Origin: Comamonadaceae bacterium
Lineage (GTDB): Bacteria; Pseudomonadota; Gammaproteobacteria; Burkholderiales; Burkholderiaceae_C
Assembly: GCA_947448325.1 (NCBI GenBank)
Contig: CANFMK010000003.1
Coordinates: 1 to 39,919 of the forward strand
Direction of reading: 5' to 3'
DNA: 39,919 bases
Shown here: piece by piece, positions 23,371 to 30,977 of the stretch
Layout of the letters: each line of letters begins with the position of its first letter
How positions within the stretch are numbered: position 1 is the first letter of the stretch
The notes under the pieces: model-generated
Databases searched by the model: none
Told to the model about the DNA's origin: nothing
What the model saw: the letters and a program-made list of their open reading frames with translations, nothing else
Position numbers and translations under genes: made by a program

Positions 23371-25620
23371 TCAGCGCCGGCGCGCCGAGTCCACGCCGCG
23401 CACATTCGACACTTGCATCAGCACACGTTGCAGCAAGCCCGAATCCGACACTTCCACGGTGAAGGTCATCCAGGCGGTGCCTTTGATAGACTGGGTTTGA
23501 ACGCCGATCACGTTCATTTTTTCTTTGGCGAATACTTCAGAAATATCGCGCAGCAAACCCTGACGGTCATGGGCTTCAATCGCCACATCCACCGGGTAAA
23601 CCGAGGATTCGCCCAGTTTGTGCTGACCCCAACGAACCTCGATCACCCGCCCGGGGTCGCGGTGCACCAATTCTTTGAAGTTGCTGCAATCGTGACGGTG
23701 AATGCTGACACCTTTGCCACGCGTCACAAAACCGTTGATGGCATCGGGAGGCGCGGGTTTGCAGCAGCGCGCCAGTTGAGTCAGCAGCGAGTCCATGCCC
23801 ACGACCAACACACTGGACGGCGATTGGGGTGCGTGGCCGCGTGACTTTTTGAGCAAGACGATTTCATCGGGCGTGAGGGCGGGCTCTGGCGGATTGAGCA
23901 AGGTCTCGATATTGCGCAGCGAATACTCGTCTTTACCCACCACCTCAAACAAACCTTCGGCCGATTTGAAGCCGAGTTGGCTGGCCAAGTCGTCCAGCTT
24001 CATGGCGGTTTTGCCTTCACGCTGCAGCAGTTTCTCCACCGCTTCGCGGCCCTTGGCCACGTTCTCGTGCAAGATCAAGGCATTGAACCAAGCCCGCACT
24101 TTGGCCTTGGCCCGAGGGCTGACCAAATAGCCCAGGTCGGTGTTGAGCCAATCGCGCGAAGGACCGCCTTCTTTGATGGCGTTGATCTCCACCGTTTGGC
24201 CGTTTTGCAAAACAGTATTGAGCGGCACCATGGCCCCGTCGATCTTCGCGCCGCGACAGCGATGACCTAAGTTGGTGTGAACTGTGTAAGCAAAATCAAT
24301 GGGCGTGGCTCCTTGTGGCAATTCGACAATCGCCGCGTCAGGCGTCAAAACATAAATGCGATCGTCAAATAAGGCCTTGTCTTGTTGCTGTGCCGAGCCT
24401 GAAATGTCTCGCTCCCAGGCCAACAGTTGACGCAAAACAGCGATCTTGGCGTCGTAATCGCTGTTGGCACTGACGCCCGCATAACCCTTGGCACCGGCCT
24501 CTTTGTAAGCCCAGTGCGCCGCCACCCCGCTCTCGGCGTGGTCGTGCATGGCCTGGGTGCGGATTTGGATCTCGATCGGCAATCCTGCTGTATCACGCAC
24601 CACCGTGTGCAATGACTGGTAGCCATTGTTTTTGGGCTTGGCGATGTAGTCGTCATATTCTTCATGGACAGGCGTGAAGCGCTCATGCACCCAGGCCAAG
24701 GCCTCATAGCAGCTGGCCACGTCGGGGACCACCACTCGCAAAGCGCGGATGTCAAACACCCGGTCAAAATCCAAAGATTTGCCGCGCATTTTGCGCACAA
24801 TGCTGTAGATGTGTTTAGGCCGTCCTTGAACCGTGGCGGCTATCCCTTTGGCCACCAATTGCGCTTGCAACTCCAAGCGCAATTGCTGCATCCCCGCTTC
24901 GCGTTGCGTGCGCTTGGCGTCGAGCAAACTGGCAATATGTTTGTAGGTGTCGGGCTCCAAAAATCGAAATGCCAGGTCTTCCATTTCCCACTTGATTTGC
25001 CAAATGCCCAGCCGATTGGCCAATGGGGCAAACACCGACAAAGATTCGCGCGCCAGGGCCTGAGGCACCGGCCTTTTGCTGGCCGCGTAATGGCGCAAGG
25101 TCTGCAAGCGAGAGGCCAATCGCAGCATCACAACACGCAAATCGCGGCTGAATGCGAGCAGCATTTTGCGAACGTTCTCGGTTTGCAATTTCGGGTCATC
25201 GTGCAGTTGTGCCGATTTTTCGGCAGCCCGTGACACGCGCTGCACGTGCACCAATTTGGTGGTTTCGACCGCCAAATGCGCAAAATTCTCTCCAAACGCC
25301 TTGGCAATCACTTCATAAGGCTTGTTCAGATGCTCACAGGCATAAACCAGGTAACACGCAGCCTGCATCGCTTGTGAACCACCAATAGATCGCAAAATGG
25401 CGGCCACCGCATCGGCGTGGGCCAAGATGTTCTCGCCAGTGCCCAAGGTCTCGTTGGCCAGCAAAGGCTCCGCAAAAGCCCGTGCACGAATGAGCTCATC
25501 GGTGGGGGCCGTCAACTCTTGGGACGTCACAGCCACCACAGTGGGCACCGCGTCCCCACGCATCACAGCGGTCGCAGACGTCAGTTGTGTGGGAGACGAC
25601 AGGGATTCAGAAACTTTCAT
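23371..25620 (-). CDS. relA: GTP pyrophosphokinase (RelA-type, monofunctional)
   Basis: A 749-residue long RSH protein. The order is a pseudo-HD domain, a synthetase domain, TGS (starting near D-R-I-Y-V-L-T-P), a zinc-finger-like C-C-K-P region, and ACT (V-D-V-A-I-E-A-H-D-R-Q-G-L-L). The HD hydrolase motif of bifunctional enzymes is replaced by A-C-Y-L-V-Y-A-C-E-H-L-N, and the synthetase carries E-Y-D-D before Y-I-A-K-P-K-N-N-G-Y-Q-S. That EXDD form, rather than RXKD, marks monofunctional RelA. It makes (p)ppGpp on ribosomes with uncharged tRNA. I chose the ATG at 25620, which has AGGGT upstream; a TTG at 25641 has no ribosome-binding site. A tRNA-Val gene follows. Confidence 0.93.
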   Translation of the reverse strand: MKVSESLSSPTQLTSATAVMRGDAVPTVVAVTSQELTAPTDELIRARAFAEPLLANETLGTGENILAHADAVAAILRSIGGSQAMQAACYLVYACEHLNKPYEVIAKAFGENFAHLAVETTKLVHVQRVSRAAEKSAQLHDDPKLQTENVRKMLLAFSRDLRVVMLRLASRLQTLRHYAASKRPVPQALARESLSVFAPLANRLGIWQIKWEMEDLAFRFLEPDTYKHIASLLDAKRTQREAGMQQLRLELQAQLVAKGIAATVQGRPKHIYSIVRKMRGKSLDFDRVFDIRALRVVVPDVASCYEALAWVHERFTPVHEEYDDYIAKPKNNGYQSLHTVVRDTAGLPIEIQIRTQAMHDHAESGVAAHWAYKEAGAKGYAGVSANSDYDAKIAVLRQLLAWERDISGSAQQQDKALFDDRIYVLTPDAAIVELPQGATPIDFAYTVHTNLGHRCRGAKIDGAMVPLNTVLQNGQTVEINAIKEGGPSRDWLNTDLGYLVSPRAKAKVRAWFNALILHENVAKGREAVEKLLQREGKTAMKLDDLASQLGFKSAEGLFEVVGKDEYSLRNIETLLNPPEPALTPDEIVLLKKSRGHAPQSPSSVLVVGMDSLLTQLARCCKPAPPDAINGFVTRGKGVSIHRHDCSNFKELVHRDPGRVIEVRWGQHKLGESSVYPVDVAIEAHDRQGLLRDISEVFAKEKMNVIGVQTQSIKGTAWMTFTVEVSDSGLLQRVLMQVSNVRGVDSARRR

Positions 25621-25667
25621 AGTCAAAGTACCCTGAGACAAGGTCTGCCGGGTTCATGGAGGATTCT

Positions 25668-26573
25668 TCAGGACTTAAGCAAAAATTTGGCCACGGCTTG
25701 GACTTGGTAGTCCGCCGTCAAGGTGGGCGCATGGCCAATGCCATCCCACTCCACCAAGGTCGCGCAGGGACCTCGGCTGGTCATGGCCTGTGCGGTTTCA
25801 ACCGTCAGCAAGTCTGACTGCCGACCACGCAGCAACAAAGTGCTCGCCGAAATCTGATCGTAGATTTGCCACAATACCGTTTGCGCAGCTTGCGCTGCCT
25901 CCTCGTTCATGGCGCGAATGGCCACGCCAATAGCGGGGTCGTAATGCAAAGTCAGGCTGCCATCGGTTTGAGTCTTGACCATGGGGGCCGACAGTGTCAA
26001 CCAAGCCTGTGGGGTGTGAGGCCCAAAGCCCTGAGAAATCGCCCACATGGCGTCCGCGGCCTCCTGCAAATTGTCAAACCGACCGGTTTGACCGACATAA
26101 GTCTGCATGCGCTGAATCGACACCCAGGACACAGCCGGACCTACATCGTTCAACACCAAACGCCGAATGGCACAGGGCTTGGGCAATTCAGGCTGCCCCG
26201 CCACCACCATGCCGATCAAGCCGCCCATGCTGGTGCCCACCCAATCCAAAGTCTGGATCGGTGCTTGCGCATGCAATTGCGTCATCAAAGTGGCCATGTC
26301 GGACACATATTGGGGCAATTGATACGCCTGCTCTTGGGGCAACCAATCGCTCAGGCCTCGCCCCACCACATCCGGGCAAATTACCCGCAAAGGATGGTCG
26401 GCCTGCGCCACCAAGGCCTGGGCCAAGACATCAAAATCACGCCCCTGGCGCGTCAGACCATGGACACAGATCACCACATGCGCGGCCTGAGGGTCCCCCC
26501 AGACGGTGTAAGCCATACGGTGTACACCTTGGGTGTCGGGGCAATCGACATAAGCGATGACGGGCTGTGACAT
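25668..26573 (-). CDS. Alpha/beta-fold serine hydrolase
   Basis: A 301-residue cytoplasmic alpha/beta hydrolase. H-G-L-T-R-Q-G-R-D-F (38-47) forms the oxyanion side. The nucleophile elbow G-T-S-M-G-G places S115, and W-D-G-I-G-H-A-P near the C-terminus supplies the histidine. A cap region lies between about 150 and 230. The V-G-R-G-L-S-D-W segment matches a common subfamily of bacterial esterases or C-C hydrolases; the substrate is unknown. The ATG at 26573 is preferred over a TTG at 26612, though neither has a strong ribosome-binding site. It is divergent from bdhA and is 47 bases from relA on the same strand. Confidence 0.85.
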   Translation of the reverse strand: MSQPVIAYVDCPDTQGVHRMAYTVWGDPQAAHVVICVHGLTRQGRDFDVLAQALVAQADHPLRVICPDVVGRGLSDWLPQEQAYQLPQYVSDMATLMTQLHAQAPIQTLDWVGTSMGGLIGMVVAGQPELPKPCAIRRLVLNDVGPAVSWVSIQRMQTYVGQTGRFDNLQEAADAMWAISQGFGPHTPQAWLTLSAPMVKTQTDGSLTLHYDPAIGVAIRAMNEEAAQAAQTVLWQIYDQISASTLLLRGRQSDLLTVETAQAMTSRGPCATLVEWDGIGHAPTLTADYQVQAVAKFLLKS

Positions 26574-26582
26574 ACAGTAACA

Positions 26583-26655
26583 AGTGAATGCAAAACCCGA
26601 GTGTGCCTTCAAAATGCGCTTTTAAGCGGGTGATAATGAACTTTTCGCATTCACT
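26583..26655. promoter_or_regulatory. Divergent promoter region with separated 9-bp inverted repeat
   Basis: AGTGAATGC (26583-26591) and GCATTCACT (26647-26655) are perfect reverse complements 55 bases apart. They flank a plus-strand -10-like GATAAT (26632-26637) with a possible -35 TTCAAA (26608-26613). Each copy is followed rightwards by an AAACCCG run. The pair could be paired operator half-sites for bdhA or the divergent hydrolase. Confidence 0.35.
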
Positions 26656-26682
26656 CAAACCCGTCCCATTGGAGAAGATTTC

Positions 26683-27453
26683 ATGCTCAAAGGTAAAACA
26701 GCCCTCGTCACCGGTTCCACCAGCGGGATTGGTTTGGGGATTGCCAAAGCCCTGGCCGAACAAGGCGCCAACATTGTGCTCAACGGCTTTGGTGACACTG
26801 TCGGCCCGCAAGCCGAAATCTCCGCCCTGGGTGTGAAAGTGGCGTACCACGGCGCAGACATGAGCAAAGCGGCTGAAATTGAAGCCATGATGAAGTTTGC
26901 GGCCGACACCTTTGGCCAAGTCGACATTTTGGTCAACAACGCGGGCATTCAGCATGTGGCGCCGGTCCAAGACTTCCCGATCGAGAAGTGGGATGCCATC
27001 ATCGCCATCAACCTGAGCAGCGCCTTTCATGCCACCCGTTTGGCGTTGCCGGCCATGCAAAAGTCCAACTGGGGTCGCATCATCAACGTGGCCTCGATTC
27101 ATGGCCTGGTCGGTTCTGCGGACAAATCGGCCTACGTGGCTGCCAAACACGGTGTGGTGGGCTTGACCAAGGTGACAGCGCTGGAAAACGCCACCACTGG
27201 CGTCACCTGTAACGCCATTTGTCCAGGCTGGGTCCTGACCCCACTGGTGCAAAAACAAGTGGACGCCAAGGCCCTGGACATGGGCTTGAGCAACGAAGCG
27301 GCCACCAAACTCTTGCTGCAAGAAAAAGAGCCCTCCATGCAATTCACAACGCCCGAAGAGCTGGGCGCGCTGGCGGTGTTCTTCTGCTCCAGCGCGGGCA
27401 ACAACGTGCGCGGCGTGGCCTGGAACATGGACGGCGGCTGGACTGCACAGTAA
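26683..27453 (+). CDS. bdhA: D-beta-hydroxybutyrate dehydrogenase
   Basis: A 256-residue SDR that interconverts D-3-hydroxybutyrate and acetoacetate with NAD in the cytoplasm, normally a step of polyhydroxybutyrate turnover. The cofactor motif T-G-S-T-S-G-I-G is at 10-17, N-N-A-G at 85-88, catalytic S138, Y151 and K155 (Y-V-A-A-K). The family-specific stretches are K-H-G-V-V-G-L-T-K-V-T-A-L-E, C-P-G-W-V-L-T-P-L-V and the Q-F-T-T-P-E-E-L segment. The C-terminus D-G-G-W-T-A-Q matches BdhA. GGAGA lies upstream of the ATG. The two-component system follows after 39 bases. Confidence 0.93.
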   Translation: MLKGKTALVTGSTSGIGLGIAKALAEQGANIVLNGFGDTVGPQAEISALGVKVAYHGADMSKAAEIEAMMKFAADTFGQVDILVNNAGIQHVAPVQDFPIEKWDAIIAINLSSAFHATRLALPAMQKSNWGRIINVASIHGLVGSADKSAYVAAKHGVVGLTKVTALENATTGVTCNAICPGWVLTPLVQKQVDAKALDMGLSNEAATKLLLQEKEPSMQFTTPEELGALAVFFCSSAGNNVRGVAWNMDGGWTAQ

Positions 27454-27492
27454 GACCGGCATCACCTAACACTCAACGGGATTTGAAACACC

Positions 27493-28224
27493 ATGAACAT
27501 CCCTGACAAGCGCTTGGACAAAGTGGTGGTGGTGGATGACGATGCGCGCATCCGCGATTTGCTGCGCCGTTATCTGAACCAAGAAGGCTTTGACGTGCTG
27601 CTGGCCGAAGACAGTCGGGCCTTGAACCGCATTTTGCAAAGAGAGACAGTGGACTTGCTGGTCTTGGACTTGATGCTGCCCGGCGAAGACGGCCTGAGCA
27701 TCTGCCGCCGATTGCGCGCAGCCAACGACCGCACCCCCATCATCATGCTGACGGCCAAAGGGGAAGATGTGGATCGCATCACGGGCTTGGAAGTGGGCGC
27801 CGACGACTACCTGCCCAAACCTTTTAACCCCCGTGAATTGTTGGCCCGTATCCACGCCGTGCTGCGTCGCAGACCCACAAACGAGGTTCCCGGTGCACCC
27901 TCCAACGAACATGAAGTGATCGAGTTCAGCGGCTTTACTTTTGATTTGGGCGCACGCGCTTTGCGCAAAGACGGAGCGGATATCGCGCTGACCACAGGGG
28001 AATTCGCCATGCTCAAGGTCTTGGTGCGTCACCCGCGCCAACCCTTGACGCGTGACAAATTGGCGCAACTGGCCCGAGGCCGTGAATTTGAACCTTTCGA
28101 CCGCAGCTTGGATGTGCAAATTTCGCGCTTACGCAAGTTGATCGAAGTCGACCCGGCCACACCGCGCATCATTCAAACCGTATGGGGCGTGGGCTACGTG
28201 TTCATTCCTGAGGGCAATGGCTGA
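27493..28224 (+). CDS. ompR: OmpR-type response regulator
   Basis: A 243-residue response regulator. The receiver domain has acidic residues in V-V-D-D-D (14-17), phospho-acceptor D59 in L-V-L-D-L-M-L-P-G-E-D-G, a conserved threonine in M-L-T-A-K and K-P-F near 113. A winged-helix effector domain follows, with L-T-T-G-E-F and R-G-R-E-F-E-P-F-D-R-S-L-D-V-Q-I-S-R-L-R-K-L. That last segment is the OmpR subfamily form. It binds promoter DNA when phosphorylated by the downstream kinase, whose gene overlaps its end by eight bases. In this group OmpR controls porin or envelope genes, but its targets here are unknown. Confidence 0.92.
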   Translation: MNIPDKRLDKVVVVDDDARIRDLLRRYLNQEGFDVLLAEDSRALNRILQRETVDLLVLDLMLPGEDGLSICRRLRAANDRTPIIMLTAKGEDVDRITGLEVGADDYLPKPFNPRELLARIHAVLRRRPTNEVPGAPSNEHEVIEFSGFTFDLGARALRKDGADIALTTGEFAMLKVLVRHPRQPLTRDKLAQLARGREFEPFDRSLDVQISRLRKLIEVDPATPRIIQTVWGVGYVFIPEGNG

Positions 28225-29575
28225 AACACCCATCGATCGCCGTAAGGGTTTGAGCCTGTTTTGGCGTACCTTTGCCCTGTTGGCGCTGCTGATTTTTTGC
28301 AGCGCTTTGGCCTGGTTGCAATTGCTGCGCACCCAAGAGTACGAGCCACGCATGCTGCGCAATGCGCACCAGATCGCCTCGGTCGTGAATCTGACTCGAG
28401 CTGCCCTGATGCACACCGATGCGATTGCGCGGGTGTCTTTGCTCAAAACACTGGCGGACGAAGAAGACGTCAGCATCAGCACGCGTGAACCCCAAGACAC
28501 TTTTGAGATTTTTGGCGAATCGGCGCTGGAAATTCAAATCGGGCAAGAACTGGTCAAACGCCTGGGCCGCAACACCGTCGTGGCGCGGTCTGTGAATGGC
28601 AATCCAGGTTTGTGGGTGGGTTTTGACATTGAAAAAGACAGTTACTGGCTGTTGATGGACCCTGAGCGATTGAATCCCGTGACGGGCAGCACGTGGTTGG
28701 TCTGGTTGCTGACCGCCACCGCTTTGTCCTTGCTGGGTGCCGCTTTGATTGCCCGCTTGATCAATCAACCATTGCGTCAACTCTCTTTTGCTGCGAACCG
28801 CGTTCGCGAGGGGCACTTTCATGAAACCCCGTTGGACGAAGACGTACCGACCCATGAAATCCGGGCCGTCAACATTGGCTTTAACCGCATGGCAGAACGG
28901 CTGGCCAGCATTGAGCAAGAACGTGCGCTGATGCTGGCCGGTATTTCTCACGACTTGCGCACGCCCTTGGCGCGATTGCGCCTTGAAACCGAACTGAGCG
29001 TGTCAGACCTGGAGGCAAGGGACTACATGGCCGCGGACATTGCCCAACTCGACGCCATCATTGACAAATTTTTGGACTACGCTCGACCCGAAAACCTGAA
29101 AATGGAACCGGTTTTGTTGACGCAGGTGATCAGCAATTGCGTTGCGCCCTTTTTAAAGCGCACCAATTTCGAAGTCAACGTGGACGTGGCAGCCAACTTG
29201 TTTGTACAAGCCGAACAGGTTGAACTCAGCCGTGTTTTATCGAATCTTCTTGAAAATGCACGTCGCTATGGCCAGTCACCTGGCAATGGCATCACCCGCG
29301 TGGACTTGGTCGCCAGGGTCCATGACGGTTGGGTCCTTTTCAGGGTGCGTGACCACGGCCCCGGTGTTTCAGAAGAGACCTTGAAAAACCTGACTCAACC
29401 CTTTTACCGAGGTGATGCAGCGCGCACAGCGGCCACAGGCGCAGGCTTGGGCTTGGCGATTGTGGAGCGTTCAGTGCAGCGCATGGGCGGCACGTTTTCG
29501 GTCTTCAACAACACCAACGGCGGCTTGATGGCGTTGATGAAATTCAAGCAAGTTCACATTCCTGAGTCCCCCTGA
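28217..29575 (+). CDS. envZ: EnvZ-type sensor histidine kinase
   Basis: A 452-residue inner-membrane kinase. Transmembrane helices lie at about 16-36 and 159-181, enclosing a periplasmic sensor of about 120 residues. A HAMP linker (P-L-R-Q-L-S to N-R-M-A) precedes the dimerisation helix with H245 in G-I-S-H-D-L-R-T-P-L-A-R-L-R. The ATPase domain has N-L-L-E-N-A-R-R-Y-G (N box), D-H-G-P-G-V (G1), F-Y-R-G-D (F) and G-A-G-L-G-L-A-I-V (G2). It phosphorylates the OmpR-type partner encoded just upstream. The stimulus is not evident from sequence. Confidence 0.92.
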   Translation: MAETPIDRRKGLSLFWRTFALLALLIFCSALAWLQLLRTQEYEPRMLRNAHQIASVVNLTRAALMHTDAIARVSLLKTLADEEDVSISTREPQDTFEIFGESALEIQIGQELVKRLGRNTVVARSVNGNPGLWVGFDIEKDSYWLLMDPERLNPVTGSTWLVWLLTATALSLLGAALIARLINQPLRQLSFAANRVREGHFHETPLDEDVPTHEIRAVNIGFNRMAERLASIEQERALMLAGISHDLRTPLARLRLETELSVSDLEARDYMAADIAQLDAIIDKFLDYARPENLKMEPVLLTQVISNCVAPFLKRTNFEVNVDVAANLFVQAEQVELSRVLSNLLENARRYGQSPGNGITRVDLVARVHDGWVLFRVRDHGPGVSEETLKNLTQPFYRGDAARTAATGAGLGLAIVERSVQRMGGTFSVFNNTNGGLMALMKFKQVHIPESP

Positions 29576-29621
29576 ACCCCTCCTGCAGCGGCCACCGACC
29601 CTGGGTTTGTGCCCTACACCC

Positions 29622-30104
29622 TCAAACTGAGCGTGTCAGCAGCACCACCGCTCGCGCTTCCATGCTTTGTCCCTGACCCACAGGCCCCAACTTCTCAGCC
29701 GTTTTGGCTTTGACATTGACTTGGCTCACCTCCACGGCCAAAGCCTTGGCGATGGCGGTGCACATGGCGCCGATGTAGGGCGCCAGCTTGGGTGCTTGGG
29801 CGATCACCGTGCTGTCCACATTGCCCAATTCATAACCCTGGGCGCGCACCCTTTTCATGGCCTCGGTCAGCAGGACCAAAGAGTCAGCGCCTTTGAACGC
29901 CGGATCGGTGTCTGGGAAATGCCGCCCGATGTCACCCAAGCCGGCTGCGCCCAAGAGCGCATCGGTGATGGCGTGCAGCAGCACATCGGCATCCGAATGC
30001 CCCAACAGGCCCAACGTGTGTGGAACCTGCACCCCGCCCAAAATCAGGGGCCGTCCAGGCACCAGAGCATGAACATCCCAACCTTCACCAATGCGCATAT
30101 TCAT
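29622..30104 (-). CDS. ispF: 2-C-methyl-D-erythritol 2,4-cyclodiphosphate synthase
   Basis: A 160-residue IspF, of usual length. The metal-binding motif is G-E-G-W-D-V-H-A-L, and [20 protein letters not shown] splits into the signature with a further histidine. The C-terminal [11 protein letters not shown] stretch binds the cytidine ring. It converts CDP-methylerythritol 2-phosphate to the cyclodiphosphate in the non-mevalonate isoprenoid pathway. Three ATGs cluster at 30107, 30104 and 30098; I chose 30104. A longer open frame overlaps ispD and is not used. It follows ispD by 55 bases on the same strand. Confidence 0.95.
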   Translation of the reverse strand: MNMRIGEGWDVHALVPGRPLILGGVQVPHTLGLLGHSDADVLLHAITDALLGAAGLGDIGRHFPDTDPAFKGADSLVLLTEAMKRVRAQGYELGNVDSTVIAQAPKLAPYIGAMCTAIAKALAVEVSQVNVKAKTAEKLGPVGQGQSMEARAVVLLTRSV

Positions 30105-30159
30105 CATGTGTTTCTCGTGGCCTGAATGAGACTGAAAAGAAGTGTGGCAACTTTGTGCA

Positions 30160-30891
30160 TTAAATAGTTCGACTTTGCAACAAAGCCCCAGCCAAGGCAA
30201 AGTCGGGCGGGTAAGTCACTTTGAAGTTGTGCGCACTGCCGTGCACCAACAAGGGCGAATGCCCTGCCATTTCCATGGCGCTGGCCTCGTCGGTGATGCC
30301 CTCAAAGCCAGAAGCTTCAAACGGAGTCATGGCTGATAACAAGGCGCCCAATCGGAACATTTGCGGCGTTTGCGCCAACCATTTGTCAGCACGCTCTACG
30401 CTGGCCGCCACACGGCCATGAGCTGCGGCTTTCAGGGTATCGGGCACAGGCAAGGCCAACAAGCCACCGACCGCATCGCTCATGCAGCGGTCAATCAAGT
30501 CGTTGACCATGGCCGCAGTGACCAAGCAGCGTGCTGCATCGTGCACCAGCACCCAGTCATGGTCTTGCACGCCTTGCGCACGCAGCGCCTGCAAACCGTT
30601 GAACACGCTGTGCGCCCGGCTGGCACCGCCGCAAGCAATTCGGCTGAACCGCGAAGGCCAAGCGGGTGCGGCAGGCCAATCAAAGCCATTGTCTGGCGAC
30701 TCCACCACCCACCCCTGGCGGATGCGCGCCACGCCGGCCAGCGCCTGCAAGGTGTGCATCACCATGGGCTGGCCAGCAATGGGGTGAAACTGCTTGGCCT
30801 GCGGTGACCCTGCACGTGTACCCACCCCGGCGCAGGGCACCAAGGCGTAGCAAAATGAGGGGGATGCGCGATCGCTTTCGGGCTGTGTCAT
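30160..30891 (-). CDS. ispD: 2-C-methyl-D-erythritol 4-phosphate cytidylyltransferase
   Basis: A 243-residue nucleotidyltransferase of the non-mevalonate isoprenoid pathway, joining CTP and methylerythritol 4-phosphate. The CTP-binding loop [10 protein letters not shown] is at about 19-28, with the family's K-Q-F following. The [11 protein letters not shown] stretch binds metal and substrate, and T-P-Q-M-F-R is the late conserved motif. The glycine loop reads A-G-V-G-T-R-A rather than A-A-G-x-G-x-R-M, a common variant in this group. It is divergent from mfd and upstream of ispF. Confidence 0.93.
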   Translation of the reverse strand: MTQPESDRASPSFCYALVPCAGVGTRAGSPQAKQFHPIAGQPMVMHTLQALAGVARIRQGWVVESPDNGFDWPAAPAWPSRFSRIACGGASRAHSVFNGLQALRAQGVQDHDWVLVHDAARCLVTAAMVNDLIDRCMSDAVGGLLALPVPDTLKAAAHGRVAASVERADKWLAQTPQMFRLGALLSAMTPFEASGFEGITDEASAMEMAGHSPLLVHGSAHNFKVTYPPDFALAGALLQSRTI

Positions 30892-30933
30892 GCGCTCATT
30901 CTAAAATCAGCTGCACAACTTGCATTTTTGGAC

Positions 30934-30958
30934 ACCCCCCGGCACCTTGCCAGGGGGT
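30934..30958 (+). promoter_or_regulatory. Leader hairpin upstream of mfd
   Basis: Arms ACCCCCCGGCA and TGCCAGGGGGT pair over 11 bases with one mismatch around a CCT loop, followed on the plus strand by ATTTGTTTT. A -10-like TAAAAT lies at 30902-30907. The hairpin contains the only AGGGGG near the mfd start. It could be an attenuator or translational control element. Confidence 0.4.
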
Positions 30959-30977
30959 ATTTGTTTTGGCGCTGTAC

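Noticed and set aside
30105-30200. A longer ispF start
   Set aside because: It would overlap the end of ispD and add residues absent from IspF; the family start is the ATG cluster at 30098-30107.
30666-30977. A 104-residue N-terminal extension of mfd
   Set aside because: The extension overlaps ispD in antisense and has no similarity to Mfd; the family sequence starts at the ATG at 30978.
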